DNA of 64,000 nt. It comes from Acridotheres tristis. Lineage: Eukaryota > Chordata > Aves > Passeriformes > Sturnidae. The notes beneath the pieces are model-generated. The model was not told where the DNA came from and searched no databases. It saw only the letters and a program-made list of their open reading frames with translations. The translations under genes were made by a program, and so were the position numbers. Positions within the stretch are counted from its first letter, which is position 1; every line of letters starts with the position of its first letter. Shown piece by piece: positions 50,155 through 63,610 of this stretch. Where the stretch lies: contig CM072886.1 in NCBI GenBank assembly GCA_037013685.1, forward strand, positions 24,187,080 through 24,251,079, given 5' to 3'.

Positions 50155-51035
50155 ATTGTCCAAGAGAAATAATCTCCCAAGAACGCCTCGTCTCGACATG
50201 GCAAGAAGTTCCCCTGCTTTGCCAAGCCGTGCCAGCTAACAGGCTCTGTGTGAACTTGTAGATGCGGCAAAGAGACAGAGTGGCTTTATTTTTTTTTTTT
50301 TTTAAGTAACCTCAGCGATTGATCTTGAACAGAAAGACACAATTTTCATTCTGGCGCACAGAAGACACTTCTCTTTAGGATATTTTCCTTTGGACTCCAA
50401 GGCACCAGCCTCTTTCTCTGTGGAGTATACGTCAAAACAAACTTTTTACAGACTTTGCCCACAAGAACCTGAATCTACCATGGCAGCCGTTTTTACTTGT
50501 TTAATGAGCTAAAGACATTACATGATGAAAGAGAGACTAGTCAAAGCTCCTTAATTTTTATTCACCAAATCCGGACTGGGGAAAGGATTAAAAGACAGAA
50601 GAAGTGAATTTTTAAAAAAAATAAGATTGGGGGGGAAAAAGGAGAACTGGTTGAAAAATGCAAATATACTGTAAGATTAGAACATTACCACGAAGCAAAA
50701 TGTGCATGCTTTCTCAAAATGTAATGGGCTGCGGCTCAGAAGAAACCACCGTCTCTCACTCGAAGAGCCCCCTCATCCGCACAGACCCGCACCCGCACAC
50801 AGCCGGACAGTCTCCCGGAGACGAGCAGTAAAGACAGAGCGAGAGATTCGCGGCCAGACCCGCCGCCGCGGGCTGGGGAAGGAAGGTTCAGCGCTGCCCG
50901 GCGGCAGCCTCAACCACTGAGCGAGAGAAACCTTTCCCCGAGCAACCTTTCTGTATATATTGTTGAATTTTAGTTGTACATATACTTTGTATGTTTTTGT
51001 CTTCTTTCATATATAGAGTAAAAGCCACAAAACGC
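50155..51035 (+). other. DLX6: DLX6 3' UTR
   Basis: About 0.88 kb after TGA 50154. It is mostly AT-rich, ending in a T-rich stretch (TTGTACATATACTTTG at about 50974) and then AGTAAA at 51017-51022, a variant polyadenylation signal; no AATAAA is nearby. A GC-rich, CpG-bearing segment at about 50745-50930 interrupts the AT-rich UTR. The 3' end is inferred to lie 10-25 nt past the signal. Confidence 0.65.
51017..51022 (+). terminator. DLX6 variant polyadenylation signal AGTAAA
   Basis: AGTAAA lies in ATATAGAGTAAAAGCCAC, after the T/A-rich end of the UTR and before a drop into ordinary intergenic sequence. It is a known functional variant of AATAAA. Confidence 0.5.
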
Positions 51036-51039
51036 CCGC

Positions 51040-51989
51040 CTGGCTCCTATTTCTCTTCACCTTAGCGGATCCCCACCTGCCCCGACTTGCCCCCCAGATC
51101 AGTCTGGGCAGAGGGATCCTTGTGCCCAGCTTGCCTGAGTGCACAGGCACCCCTACCAAAGCATATATCCGCGAGCAAAGAAAGAAAAGATGAATTGGGG
51201 TGGGGTAGCGGATGGTTTAGTTGGTTTTAAGGCTACGACTTAAAGACAGGAGGTATCGAGTCCACAAAGATACGCCTAGACGAAGTTCCTAATCACCCGG
51301 CCATTTCTGCTGCGATTTTACTGCTCCGCTGCTTAGCTGAGCTGAGCATTCTCGCCGAGGCAAAGCTCAGAGCCCTGTCTTTCTTCTCAAAGGTTGGAGA
51401 CTCCAAATTATTAAGAAAGGAGGCGCCCTCCTTTGTTTTAAAGAGCAGACAATGCAAGCTGAGGAATGTTTTGCAAAGCCCTGAGAGGTGCCCAGGCACA
51501 CAACACGCTGTCCAGCCAGCTTCAGCCGCACCGGCTTGTGGAAAGCACAGCAACTACTGACAATGAAAAGCCTTTTCCTCATCCAAGCTGGGTGCCCCAT
51601 ACTGCGAGAATTAATGGCTAGAGACCTGGGCATCCTTCAAATTATGAACCTTGAAACCACTGAGCCATTTATCAGAAGTCAATAGAGATCCTCAGAGTGC
51701 TCCATATAATGACAGCTACATACAGTCGTGCAAAAGGACAGTCACTATAATTAGACACAAAGCAAAGACTACTTACCAATATACCAGTTTTTGGGGGGGT
51801 GTTTTTTGGTTTGTTTTTGTTTTTTTTGAGCAACTTCCACGCTCAGTCAGTCTTCAGAGTGCTTTAAAACCGATCAGTCTTGTCATTTTCTACCATTCGT
51901 ATTGTTACATTAGGAAAAATGTTTTCTTTTCTTTTTTTCCCCTTCCCACTGTGAAACTTTGGGTTCAGAGCTCCCCAGGATCAATTCTG
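51040..51989. other. Intergenic sequence after DLX6
   Basis: Non-coding. Mixed composition with a T/G-rich tract at 51790-51830. The segment 51640-51780 (TGACAGCTACATAC, ACTATAATTAGACAC) is TAAT-bearing and may belong to enhancer candidate A. Confidence 0.5.
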
Positions 51990-52430
51990 AACAAAGCCTC
52001 CAGCTGCAGTGCCATCCAATTTGAAGCAGACATTGGGGACAATTTAAGGTTTTTATCCACAAGAAGGTTTTTTTCCATTCTCTTAAATGCAGCCATAATT
52101 AGAGTAATTTTTCATGTAGCCCGCTGATTACAGCGTTTTTACCGTCAAAGATAATTACCTGTAATTTTCTTCCACTTTTAATACTAAAAAGCCATCTTTA
52201 TTTAGATTCAGGAACAGGAAAGGCGAAACAAAAGAGGAAAATTATTCTGTTATTCATACACAAATTGCAGAGACGTAGGGCCTAAAATTGAAAATTAACC
52301 AAAATTATAATGCTGAAAAGAATGGAAGAGGCTTCAGAAGTACAGCTGGTAGTGGGGCTCACTGAATTATTCAAATGGCACTGGAGAGAAAGCTACCATA
52401 CATTTAAACCAACAGCATTGTGTGCATCTT
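51990..52430. promoter_or_regulatory. Intergenic enhancer candidate A (I56-type DLX5/6 element)
   Basis: AT-rich block in the DLX5/DLX6 intergenic interval with CATAATTAGAGTAATTTTTC near 52094, GCTGATTACAGC near 52123 and GATAATTACCTGTAATTTTC near 52150, plus ATTATTCTG and AATTATTCAAATG further on. Two conserved forebrain/arch enhancers, I56i and I56ii, lie between DLX5 and DLX6 in vertebrates and carry TAATT sites bound by DLX proteins. The position and motif content match one of them; I do not assign which. Confidence 0.55.
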
Positions 52431-52439
52431 TCAGAAAAC

Positions 52440-53400
52440 CCCGCTTTACACCCCCCCCATGCCGGCCCCTGTGCGGGCTCCCCTCGCCTCGCAGAAGGGC
52501 GGCGGATGCCCTGGTGAGCGAGTCCCGCAGCCCGGGGAGCCCGGCCCAGCCGAGCCCGGCCCGGCGGGTCCCGGCCCCTGCGGCCCCCGCAGGCGCATTA
52601 ACCCTTTCGCTGCGTGCGCGCAGCGGGGATGGCGGCGCGCAGTCCGCCCCCGCGGCCCGGGGGGCGGGGAGCGGGGGGTTCGCTGCCTCTCGTGGGCTTG
52701 CGGGGGGCTCGTCCTCCCTTGCGCGCCGCGCGTGGGTGCTGCTGCGGAAAGCCTCTGGATGTGTCATGCCCTCCTCCCCCGCGAGTGATTCCTCAAACAA
52801 GCTCAGAAAAAGCCCAGACAACAAGCAAGAGAACGAATAAACGATAACAACAATAATAAAAGCCCCATTAGCTTAGTAGCGTGGGAGAAGGTGGGAAAGG
52901 TAGGCCTTGCCGGGAGCGGGGTGGGAGCGAATTGCAGCAGCGGCTCCCACTCGTGCGGCAGCCGCCCCGGGAGACTCTCGTGAAACAGCGTCATCTATGG
53001 ATGGAGCAGCGGCAGCTCCCCAAGCCAGCGCCAAACCTGCCGCCGCCGGGCTGCCAGCGCCGGCTCCGCCACCGCCCGCCCGCCGCCGGGCTGCACCGCC
53101 CCGGGGCCGCGGAGAGCTGCGGGAAGGCGCGCTGCCGCCGCCCCGCTGCGGGCACGGAGCTGGCCCGGGGCTCCCAAGGCTCCTCCGCCGGCCGCCGAGT
53201 CCCGCGCCGCCCCTCCGGCAGCCCGTCCGGGCTCCCGCCGCATCCCCGCCCCGCCACCCCCGGCAGCACCGGAGGAAAGGGGGCGCTTCTCTGTCGGGGT
53301 CCGGACCGGGGAGGTAAAACCACCTGCGCGACAATGACCGCGAATGTGGGGGAGCAAAGACGGAATGTGCCTCGACGGGCAAGGCGCGGAGCAGTCACAA
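52440..53400. promoter_or_regulatory. Intergenic CpG island between the two enhancer candidates
   Basis: Strongly CpG-enriched, with a YY1-like ATGGCGGC at 52629-52636 and CGCGC-rich NRF1-like sequence just before it. It is more than 5 kb from either DLX coding start and inside the intergenic interval. In mammals the enhancer lncRNA DLX6-AS1/Evf2 begins near the I56 elements and runs antisense to DLX6, so this island is a plausible promoter for such a transcript. No splice pattern supports a transcript from sequence alone. Confidence 0.4.
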
Positions 53401-53629
53401 ACCGACCCCAAACCCAAGCGAGCCCCAAAACTTACCCCTCTGAAAATCTGCTAAGCAAGGATCGGGGTCTAGAAATCTGTACTGAACAGAAGCAGTGGAG
53501 AATATTTTTCTGAGTCTCAGGGCAGAAGCTCTTTCTCTATATTCTTGGTTGAGTGAGCACATCCAGGTGTGAAATTGTTTGCACACCCCAGCACCTCTTA
53601 TATTGCCAGCAAAATTAGCTGTTATTACT

Positions 53630-54060
53630 GTCACTGTTTAGTGATGGTTAGCTTGATAAAAAAAACCTGCTGTAATCAAGACCTGGCGCATCTTTGCAAA
53701 TTACAGATAATTGTAAACGTCCAGATTATGATAATAGCATCCTAATCCAGCCTGCAATATAATTATTACAGAGTGTTACATCTGAAACTGTCCAGTAGGG
53801 CTAATTCAGCCATTATTTAGACCCTATTTTTGCACTGCAAATGGGTTGCTGAGTTGAAAATGTACGATTGTAATTTCACGGGGCACTCAATGAGTAATGG
53901 TATAGGGAGGGAAAAATACAAAAGTGAAATGTGAACAGTAGCGATCAAATCAAACTCTGAAGGACAAAAGACTGTTTGATTCATAGGGAATGAGAAGAGC
54001 GGGAATTAAGAAAATAGCAAATCAGTGGTCTGCAGCGTTACGTGTCCAAATCTCAACGAC
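53630..54060. promoter_or_regulatory. Intergenic enhancer candidate B (I56-type DLX5/6 element)
   Basis: A second AT-rich island, bounded on both sides by CpG-rich DNA. It contains TTTGCAAATTACAGATAATT near 53692, GATTATGATAATAGCATCC near 53724, ATATAATTATTACAG near 53757, GGGCTAATTCAGCC near 53798 and GATTGTAATTTCAC near 53865. No ORF or simple-sequence decay. It is the second expected I56-type element; which of i or ii is not determined. Confidence 0.55.
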
Positions 54061-54069
54061 TGCGAGCCT

Positions 54070-54365
54070 GATGTGCAGTCAGGGACTGCTGGTTCGGCTC
54101 CCGCCTTGCATCAGTCCGCCTCTCGGCTCAGCTCTTCCCGGCAGCCTCTCCCCGGCACCCGAAGCATCCCCGAGCTCCCCACCCATCCCTAAAAGAGGGG
54201 TCGCCATTGTCTTGTGCCTCCTCTCAGGTGACTGAACGTCACTTTCGGGCAAGAAGCCTCTGGAGCTTCGGAACGGGGCGGAGGAGAGCGCGGGGAGCGG
54301 GACGCCGGCGCCGGGCACTCCGCGGCGGGCTGCGGAGCCGGCGGCCTCTTGCGCTCCCGCGCACC
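54070..54365. other. CpG-rich stretch flanking enhancer candidate B
   Basis: A GC-rich, CpG-bearing segment with no conserved reading frame, lying between island B and the next TAAT-rich block. Open frames on both strands are composition artefacts. Confidence 0.4.
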
Positions 54366-54369
54366 CGCT

Positions 54370-54620
54370 GGACCGGTCCTCAGGGGTCCTTAGGGAAATT
54401 ATCACAGAACCGACTCGATTGTAATTAATTAATCAAAAGAGCCTAGCTAACAGGACTACCTGCAGCTAGCGAGGTTAACTCACTGGGCTAGTTGGCTTTC
54501 GACTCCTGATTAACTTTTATTAACCCTGGACACGAAATATACAAACCCGCTTCATTTTTTAATGACCTAAATCATCAAAGCGCGGTTACCGCCCGACCGG
54601 TTAGTCTCCGGTTAGTCTCC
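54370..54620. promoter_or_regulatory. Third intergenic TAAT-rich block with 11-bp duplication
   Basis: Contains GATTGTAATTAATTAATC near 54417 running into a TCF-like ATCAAAAG, then CCTGATTAACTTTTATTAAC near 54507 and TTTTTTAATGACC. It ends with an exact 11-bp tandem duplication GGTTAGTCTCC at 54599-54609 and 54610-54620. Candidate regulatory DNA only. Confidence 0.35.
54599..54620. repeat. 11-bp tandem duplication
   Basis: GGTTAGTCTCC occurs twice head to tail without mismatch. It is probably a recent slippage event. Confidence 0.9.
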
Positions 54621-56128
54621 GCAGGGTCCAGATGAGAAGATGCAGTGCCCGGGGCCGGCCCCATGGGCAGGAGAGCTGCCGCCCCAGCCCTTGCTGGCCT
54701 CTCCCGACCGCAGCCGCTCCTGACAGCCCGCAGCCTTACTCTGCGCCTTTTTCTCCATGCGAATTAGTAAAAACCAGGAGAATGAAAGAAAGCTCAGGGG
54801 ACAGCGCGAGGTGAAAGCTCTATAAAACGCGCTATACGGTGCGTATCGAGGAGACCGTAAAGATCTCCTGGAATGTGAGGGCCAGCTCAGCAACCGGGCA
54901 GATGATGCCGCTGCAGAGCACGAAGCCGGGTCAGAATCCGGCCCGGAGAGGCTGGCTGAGGCATTCTGCAAAACTCAGACTGAGGTTTAGACAGCCTCCC
55001 CGGGAGTGCCGAGGGGCAGGCGGCAGCGGAAGAGGACTGAGAAGCCACCCCCAGCTTGTCTTCGCCAAATGCTCAATCCGTCACAGGTTATGGCCGGGGA
55101 CGGCACTCTGAGCCCTCACCTGAAAGTGAATAAGGAGGTGAGGGAGCCGTGAGTTTTACCCTCGGCCTTGAAGATCGTGTCAGTGAAAGGTGTTCTCACA
55201 GACAGCAGGAGTGTGGGTGCGTAGTAGGATTTATCGGGTCTGTATTCTAGGCAGAAAAGCTATTGTTTATCATCCCTGAATCGCATATAAATAGACACGC
55301 CACCGAACAAAGAGAACTATTTAACTGATGCGACACAAATTCTCCCTAGAAGAAGAGAGAGAAATATAGGCTTAATGTAAACTTCACGTTTCCTATTTTC
55401 ATGGCTCTTATCTGACCTATAAAACAGGTTATTAAGTTACGGCAAGCAACCACTTAAATGACTGAAAGCAAGAAGAGGGGGTTCCCACACCACCCCCCCA
55501 CCCCCCTCGGGCCCCGATTTTCCTGAAGCAATAGATCTCCTTTCTGTAATCCACAACCGAAACACCTAAAGTCTGTCAGTCGCAAAATTGCGTGGCAGAA
55601 ATCTTTAATTGATGCCACATGTGGGATGCACTCTGGGGATACAGCGCTGCCGGCGGTGGAGCGGGCAGAGCGCGGAGGCCCGCGCAGGCAGCGCGGCCGC
55701 GGGGGAGCGAATGCACGGGAGAGACCGAGGGGAGTGAGAGGGCGACAGGAACGCCTGATAAGAGGGCTGCCCTGCCGCGGTGACAGGTTGGAGGGGGTGT
55801 GTGTTTTCTTTCCCCGGGAAGGAGCAGGAGGAAAACCGAGGCGTTTGTCGAGGAGGCAGCACTTCCCGGCTGAAGGCTGTGCCCGCGGGCGGTGCGGGCA
55901 GATGCCCGGGCAGGGACGGGGGCTCGGGCGGAAGCGGGAAGATGCTCCTCCCGAGACCGTAGGTGGGGGTGGCGGGCACTGTGTGTGTCTGGGGGTGGGA
56001 GATGCAGGTATGCATCCCAACCGGGGGCCAGCGCAGTCAGGGGTGGATGTGCTGTGGGTGTGAGAGCCCCAGGGGTGCAGGCAGTGTCCGGAGCGCTCGA
56101 TCTGGAGAAGCGGGGGCTGCAGGCTGCT

Positions 56129-56193
56129 CTGTGCGCGTGTGTCTGTGTGTCTGCGCGCGTCTGTGTGTATGTGTCTGTATGTGTGTGTGTGTC
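56129..56193. repeat. Imperfect TG/TGTC microsatellite
   Basis: Alternating TG, TC and CG dinucleotides (GCGCGTGTGTCTGTGTG and onwards) form a degenerate microsatellite with some CGCG steps. Confidence 0.85.
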
Positions 56194-58039
56194 AGGCCCT
56201 GTGGCTGAGCCCTGGAGCCGCTCGGCACCCACAGGAATGTGGCTCCTCTCGGCTCCCCGAACTGCCCCGGCTCCACATGGAAGTGGCCGCCAGGAAAACA
56301 GAAGGGAGGGGAAGAGGGGGAGGGGCGGGGAAAGCCCCGAGCCAGCAATCCGCCGAGCCCAAACCCAGCATCAGACAAAGGACAGTTCATGCCATCCTTT
56401 TCCCGGGAAAGCAAAGGGGGAGGCCTGGCCGAGCTAGGCTCCCTCCGGCCGCCGCCGGAGCCAAGGGGGTGCACCCAGGCGGGGAGAGGCATCGGGGTGT
56501 GCCTGCCTGTGTATGCGGGGACAGAGGGGACAGGAGCATCCTCCTCGGCCCGGGGCTCTCTCCTAGGGGCGGGCGGCCGTAGACTCTGAGTGTTCATCGA
56601 GGCCGGGGCTACGGCACGGGGAGCCCCGGCGAGGGCATTTTTACCCTCTCTGGGAGAGGGATGCCAGGCTTTTCCCGACCTGCCCAACACCAACCCGCTC
56701 TGGAAGGAGGAGAAATTAAGCAGGGAGAGGGATCGGCATGGAAACCCAGCCGAGCTGAATCGGCTGTCTTGGAGAGGCGGGCGATGCCTAGTCCAGCGGC
56801 CGCAGTGTGAATTCCCATCTCTGCCCGGCATGCTGCTTGCCGGCATTCTGCCTTCCCGGAGCTGTTCCTGCGCTGTCCGCCCGGGCCGTCCCGGCCCCGG
56901 CAGGTTACTGTAACCTAACAGCCCCTCAGCAGCTCCTCAAAGAAAGGGGTGGGTGGACCCACCTGGGAAATCGACTTCCACCTCTTGTGTCCAAACCTTT
57001 CTGCAAAGGGAAGTGACCTCCGGGAGGGAAGAATATCTTACTGCAAGTTGAATGCTTGTCTAAAGGAAAATGAGGAAAAGAGCGGAAGAAAATGAAAGGG
57101 TCGAGTTTTAAAAATTTTTTTTGTACAGGATGGAAGTTAGCAGAAGACATGGAGCCAAGTTTTTCGTCAGCCTCAGAGTCGCGGAAAGTCCCTGAAACCT
57201 TGCGAGTTAAATGAGCAGGGGACGGTCACCAGAACGGTGGAAGAGATGGGGAGCAGAGGGGCACCGCGGCAGCGCGGCCGGTCTCCGGCAGCGGGCGGGG
57301 GGGCAGCCGGCGACGGCCCCCGCCACCCTGCCTCCGGCACACCCGCACCCTCCCCGGCGTGCAGGGAGCACAACCGAACAAACTGGTCTATTGTACTGCA
57401 AGACATTTACCAACCCCCAAACCTGTTACAAAACAGCAATCCCGGGCTTCTTTCTTTGGGGAGAAAACTGCGCACACCACACTCACTCACGCACATGCAC
57501 AAAACATGGCAGGCGGGAGAGGAAGGAGAAAAAAGGAGGGGGAGGGCAGCGGGGAGGAAGACTGGAGATAGGTAAGTGCGCCTCAGGGCAGGAGCGTGTC
57601 TTTTTGGGCCTCGTCTCCCCCCCTTCCAGCACTCTCCCCGCCAGCCTCAGCTTCCAGAGGAGCATCTTTCATCTCGGGGATTCTTCCAGCGACGCCTTTG
57701 GCACATTCACTGCTGTCGCCGTACCCCTCAGGGCCATGAATTACCACTGCCCCCTAGGATGGGGGTCCCCGAGGGCCAGGACTTCTACTGGAAGAGAGCC
57801 CACGCTCCGTGCTAGTGGGCAGCGCTCCGGCCATCTCGCCCAAACCATGCCTCCAGCACTGGGCAGCCCTAGCGACTGCTCTGGCGCAAGGTTTTTATTC
57901 CCTAAATCGTGTAGAAATAAAACAAAAACAATAAAAGTACCTCTGAAACGTTCCTCCTTCAGTCGAAGCCGCCGCAGGCTTTTAGCAGGAGCGAGGGGAG
58001 CGGGGCCCTCATTTTATTCTTTTCTCATATTTAGTGGCT

Positions 58040-58140
58040 CCCTTTGACGGAAACGTAATTTGTATAATTAGCCGAGCGCACACGGGCGACTGATGGGCTG
58101 TGGAGTGTGCAGCTCTCGACGCTAATTGCTCTCAGGAATG
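58040..58140. promoter_or_regulatory. Candidate regulatory element near DLX5 3' end
   Basis: ACGTAATTTGTATAATTAGC near 58052 and GACGCTAATTGCTC near 58118 give three TAATT cores in about 80 bp, in otherwise GC-rich DNA. Candidate only. Confidence 0.3.
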
Positions 58141-58464
58141 GATTCAGGGCGGCTTAAGGCGAGAGACTCGCTTTCTCGCATCAGGATGGGCAGCTTTCCC
58201 TTCAGCTTAAAGCACTATGCAGTAAGATGTACGCGGTCTTGCCAGAGCCCCTTTCCTGGCGGGGAGAGAGCACCGCCGCCCCTCGGCTGGCCCGTGGGTA
58301 CCTGCAAGGGCCAGATCCTGTCAGCACACCCGGACTCTGGTGGCACTGCAGGATACTGGAACAGAACAACTCCCATCTCCCATCCTCTTTCCTCACTTTC
58401 TTTCTGCAAGCAAATTAGTATTCTATTTTTTTCCTCTTATTAATAGAAGAAGGGGTAATTTGGA

Positions 58465-58833
58465 AACGTTTCTCTTGGTCGAAATAATTTTATTTTATTC
58501 AGAATATACAGTTTAATTCCTCTATCTACAATTATTTACAGGGTTAAAATAACATTGAAAAAAGTCTCTGGAAAAGTTGAGGTCATAGATTTCAAGGCAC
58601 CAATGATAGTGTCCACAGCTGAGCCAAAAAAATGTCCGTATTGTATAAAAAAGGGCTTCCTTTGAAATGCAATAAGTTACATGCACAAGCTTTACACATT
58701 TTAATCTTTTTGATTGTTTCTTTTCCCTTTAAAAAATTCCCCATATGCATTCCTTTCGTTATTATTCCTTAACAGTAAAACACAGGAGTCCAAGGAACAA
58801 CAAAAAAATTAATAAAATAATAAGGGTCAGGTT
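58465..58833 (-). other. DLX5: DLX5 3' UTR
   Basis: About 0.37 kb of AT-rich sequence after the stop codon. It ends at two overlapping AATAAA hexamers (complement of 58489-58494 and 58494-58499). The 3' end is inferred 10-30 nt beyond them. Confidence 0.75.
58489..58499 (-). terminator. DLX5 polyadenylation signals (two overlapping AATAAA)
   Basis: On the - strand the sequence reads GAATAAAATAAAATTATTTC, giving AATAAA twice with a shared base. The position, about 340 nt after the stop codon, suits the short DLX5 3' UTR. Confidence 0.75.
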
Positions 58834-61270
<2,437 letters not shown>

Positions 61271-61324
61271 GGAGCAGCGACACCCTAACTCGTCCAACTA
61301 GTTTAGCACAACAAAGCTTCAGCT

Positions 61325-61350
61325 AAAAAAAAAAAAAAAAAAAAAAAAAA
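61325..61350. repeat. A-run of 26 upstream of DLX5
   Basis: 26 consecutive A (T on the gene strand), just upstream of the DLX5 promoter. Together with the A-rich sequence that follows to about 61377 it may act as a nucleosome-disfavouring tract. Confidence 0.9.
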
Positions 61351-61399
61351 GAAGAGGGAAAAAAAAGAGGAAAAAAGTCCCATTCAACCTCTTTTTAAA

Positions 61400-63400
61400 G
61401 TGAATACCAACAGCAATCTCCGAGTGGGAGCGTCGCGATTGGGAGGTTTCTGGCTCCCCCCACCCCTACAGCCTGCGAGGGGGCTCGGCCAGCCCCTCTG
61501 CCCTGCAGCCCGATGCCCCCGCACCTCCACCCGCAGGGCTCTGGGGGAGGGCTGCAGCCACGACGCTCGGATTTGCCGTCCGGTCCCCCTTGGCTACTTT
61601 GATGGCTTGGGAACACCGCACTGGGCGCTCCTGGTTCCCAACTCGATTTCTGATCTGGTGACAATACCCATTAACGTCTGACCGTGCTGTTTCCCTCGGA
61701 CCGTCCTCCTTCCCTGGGGAAACGTCCGGGACCTTCACGCTAAATACAGCAAACCCTATTACCCCATAGTACCTTGAATTTTAGTTACATCATTTCCTGC
61801 ATTTTCAAGACCCTAGCACGGCCCGCAGCCAGCCGAGACTCCCTGCATAATGCCCTGCCGTGGGGGTGTGGGGGAGCTGCTTGTGGCCCCATACGGCCTA
61901 GGGGCACCCACCCCACGGATATGGCGAAAGGCGACCTGCCCGTGGCACGATCCCAGGGCTAGAGAGCCCCCGACTCTCTCGCCAGCCCTGGCGCCCCTCC
62001 AGGTGCGCTTGTGACCGCCCAGCCCCACGAGCGTGCGCTCCTCATCCCTCCGGGGCGATGCTCACCGCCTGGTCCGCCTCTGGCCCAGGGTCAGAAGCCC
62101 CTCACAGAGGGAGCTCAAATCACCCTCACGCGTGGGCAGGACCACTGTGAGGCCGTCGTGGGGCTTCTCCACTTGGAGGCTGTCTCAAGAGCCCGCTTTC
62201 CGGGTGACAGCCCCATGGAAGTGACTGGCGCTGTGCGGGGGTATCCTCCCCACAGCACTCCGGCCAGCAGCACCCTCCTTCACCCTCCACCTGCACCCGT
62301 TTTCTCGCGCCCATCTACGCACCCAGGTCCCAGGCAACGCGCTCTATGTCTGGGCCGGGGCGAGCCACGGGCTGGTGATGCCCGTCCCTGCCGATTTTAC
62401 AGCAGTGTTGCAAAAAAAAGAAGGATCAAATTTTACTAGACACTAAGGAAAACAAATAAAAGGCTGTTTTCAGTGACCTGGAGTTGTAGATTTTTCTGAA
62501 GTTGTTTACTCTCCAGATTTAGCCTGTTTGCTCACCGAAGATCTCCCAGCCAGCTGAGTAACACTTGTAACACAACCGTGCATGTTGTACTTGAACTTAT
62601 TGTTTGCTTTGGAAATGTCCACAGCTCATATAAAATCACATTAAACAAATCCCTAAGCATTTCATTACATGAATCACTTAAATCCATTGGAAATATCTCT
62701 CCCCTTTTTTTTTTTTTTTTTTTTTCTTAAAGAGAGGAACCGGAGAGGGATATATGTTTACGACTGGGGAAGGGGAGAGTATGTTTATTAAAGCTCCCAG
62801 TTTTTGCATCCAGTTGGAAGGGACGGTAGAGATTTTAAGCAGACGAAGAGGGGGAGAGGGGGAGGAAAGCCCATTTGTGTCATAAATTCCAGGGCACTGC
62901 ACTTCAACACGTCCGGGCAGGAAGGTGCCGTTTTAGGGGAGAGAACGGGAGTGAAGCTGGGCGCCGGTCTCGCACCCAGCCCCAGCAGCTCTAGAGCCGC
63001 GGCGGGTCCCAGCCAAGGCGTCCCTACAGGCTCCTTGTACAGCTCACCGGGGAAATCTGGATCTCTGCAGCAGAAAGTTTCCTCTTGTTTTATTCAGCAG
63101 CACAGCAGGGGACAAAAAAAAAAAAACCAAAAAAAACCCCCCAAAAAAACCTCAAAAACAAACCTTCGATATTAACAAGGGAAAAAAAAGTCAGAAGCCC
63201 ATCAGATCCAACCACAAACCCCCCAAGATGATTTTTTTTTTTTCTGAAGGCATCCGCCGCCGTTGCAGTCCGTGAGAGGATTACCGGGCTGAGGGCACAC
63301 AAATCCGCCTGTTTGCGGGTTTCCTGCCCCCCATCCTTCCCGGCTCGAACCCGATTTTCTTGCCTTTCTGCAGTTTTCCCCCAGCGGTTTTTATTTAACA
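61400..63400. other. DLX5 upstream flank
   Basis: Non-coding. GC-rich with scattered CpG at 61400-61700 and 61850-62400. More AT-rich segments that look like conserved upstream DNA lie at 61740-61815 (CATAGTACCTTGAATTTTAG) and 62410-62700. A T-run of 21 lies at 62705-62725 and A-rich simple sequence at 63113-63165. No gene is recognised. Confidence 0.5.
62705..62725. repeat. T-run of 21
   Basis: 21 consecutive T on the + strand in otherwise mixed sequence; simple-sequence tract. Confidence 0.9.
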
Positions 63401-63570
63401 CATCCGGTGGGAGCGGGCCGTTCGCAGGGAGCCGGAGTCTGTTTTCCATTTCACAATATGGCCATTGTTTACCGGCACATGCCCGCCGCGTCGCCTGAGC
63501 GGCTGCCCGGGGCCCCCGCGGCCCGTTGGGGCCCGAGCCCCGCTGTCCCCCGGGGGAGGTGGGCGCTGCG

Positions 63571-63610
63571 TCCCCGCGTCCCCGCGTCCCCGCCGCCGCC
63601 GCCGCCGCCG
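63571..63610. repeat. GC-rich tandem repeats (TCCCCGCG, then GCC triplets)
   Basis: TCCCCGCG is repeated head to tail and followed by a run of CCG/GCC triplets. Low-complexity expansion within the CpG island. Confidence 0.85.

Larger units (their letters stand above)
54621..58464. other. Intergenic sequence before the DLX5 3' end
   Basis: Non-coding interval with alternating CpG-rich patches (about 55620-56000, 56200-56900, 57180-57360) and AT-rich stretches. Noted inside it: a TATAAATA at 55286-55293 within an AT-rich stretch (55190-55450), an imperfect TG/TGTC microsatellite at 56129-56193, and a TAATT pair at 58045-58135. Long ORFs here are on both strands and all frames, rich in Arg, Gly, Pro and Ala, and show no domain. 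Confidence 0.5.

Noticed and set aside
52393..53513. Overlapping 140-210 codon ORFs in all frames of the intergenic CpG island
   Set aside because: Low-complexity translations, simultaneous on both strands, with no start context or splice pattern consistent with a gene.
55454..57100. Long ORFs between the enhancers and DLX5, up to 269 codons
   Set aside because: GC-rich, CpG-bearing and repeat-containing (TG microsatellite translated as Thr-His or Val-Cys runs); no domain.
50155..58833. A spliced antisense lncRNA (DLX6-AS1/Evf2 counterpart) as an annotated transcript
   Set aside because: The lncRNA is expected from mammals, but its exons are not recognisable from sequence alone, so only the candidate promoter island is reported.
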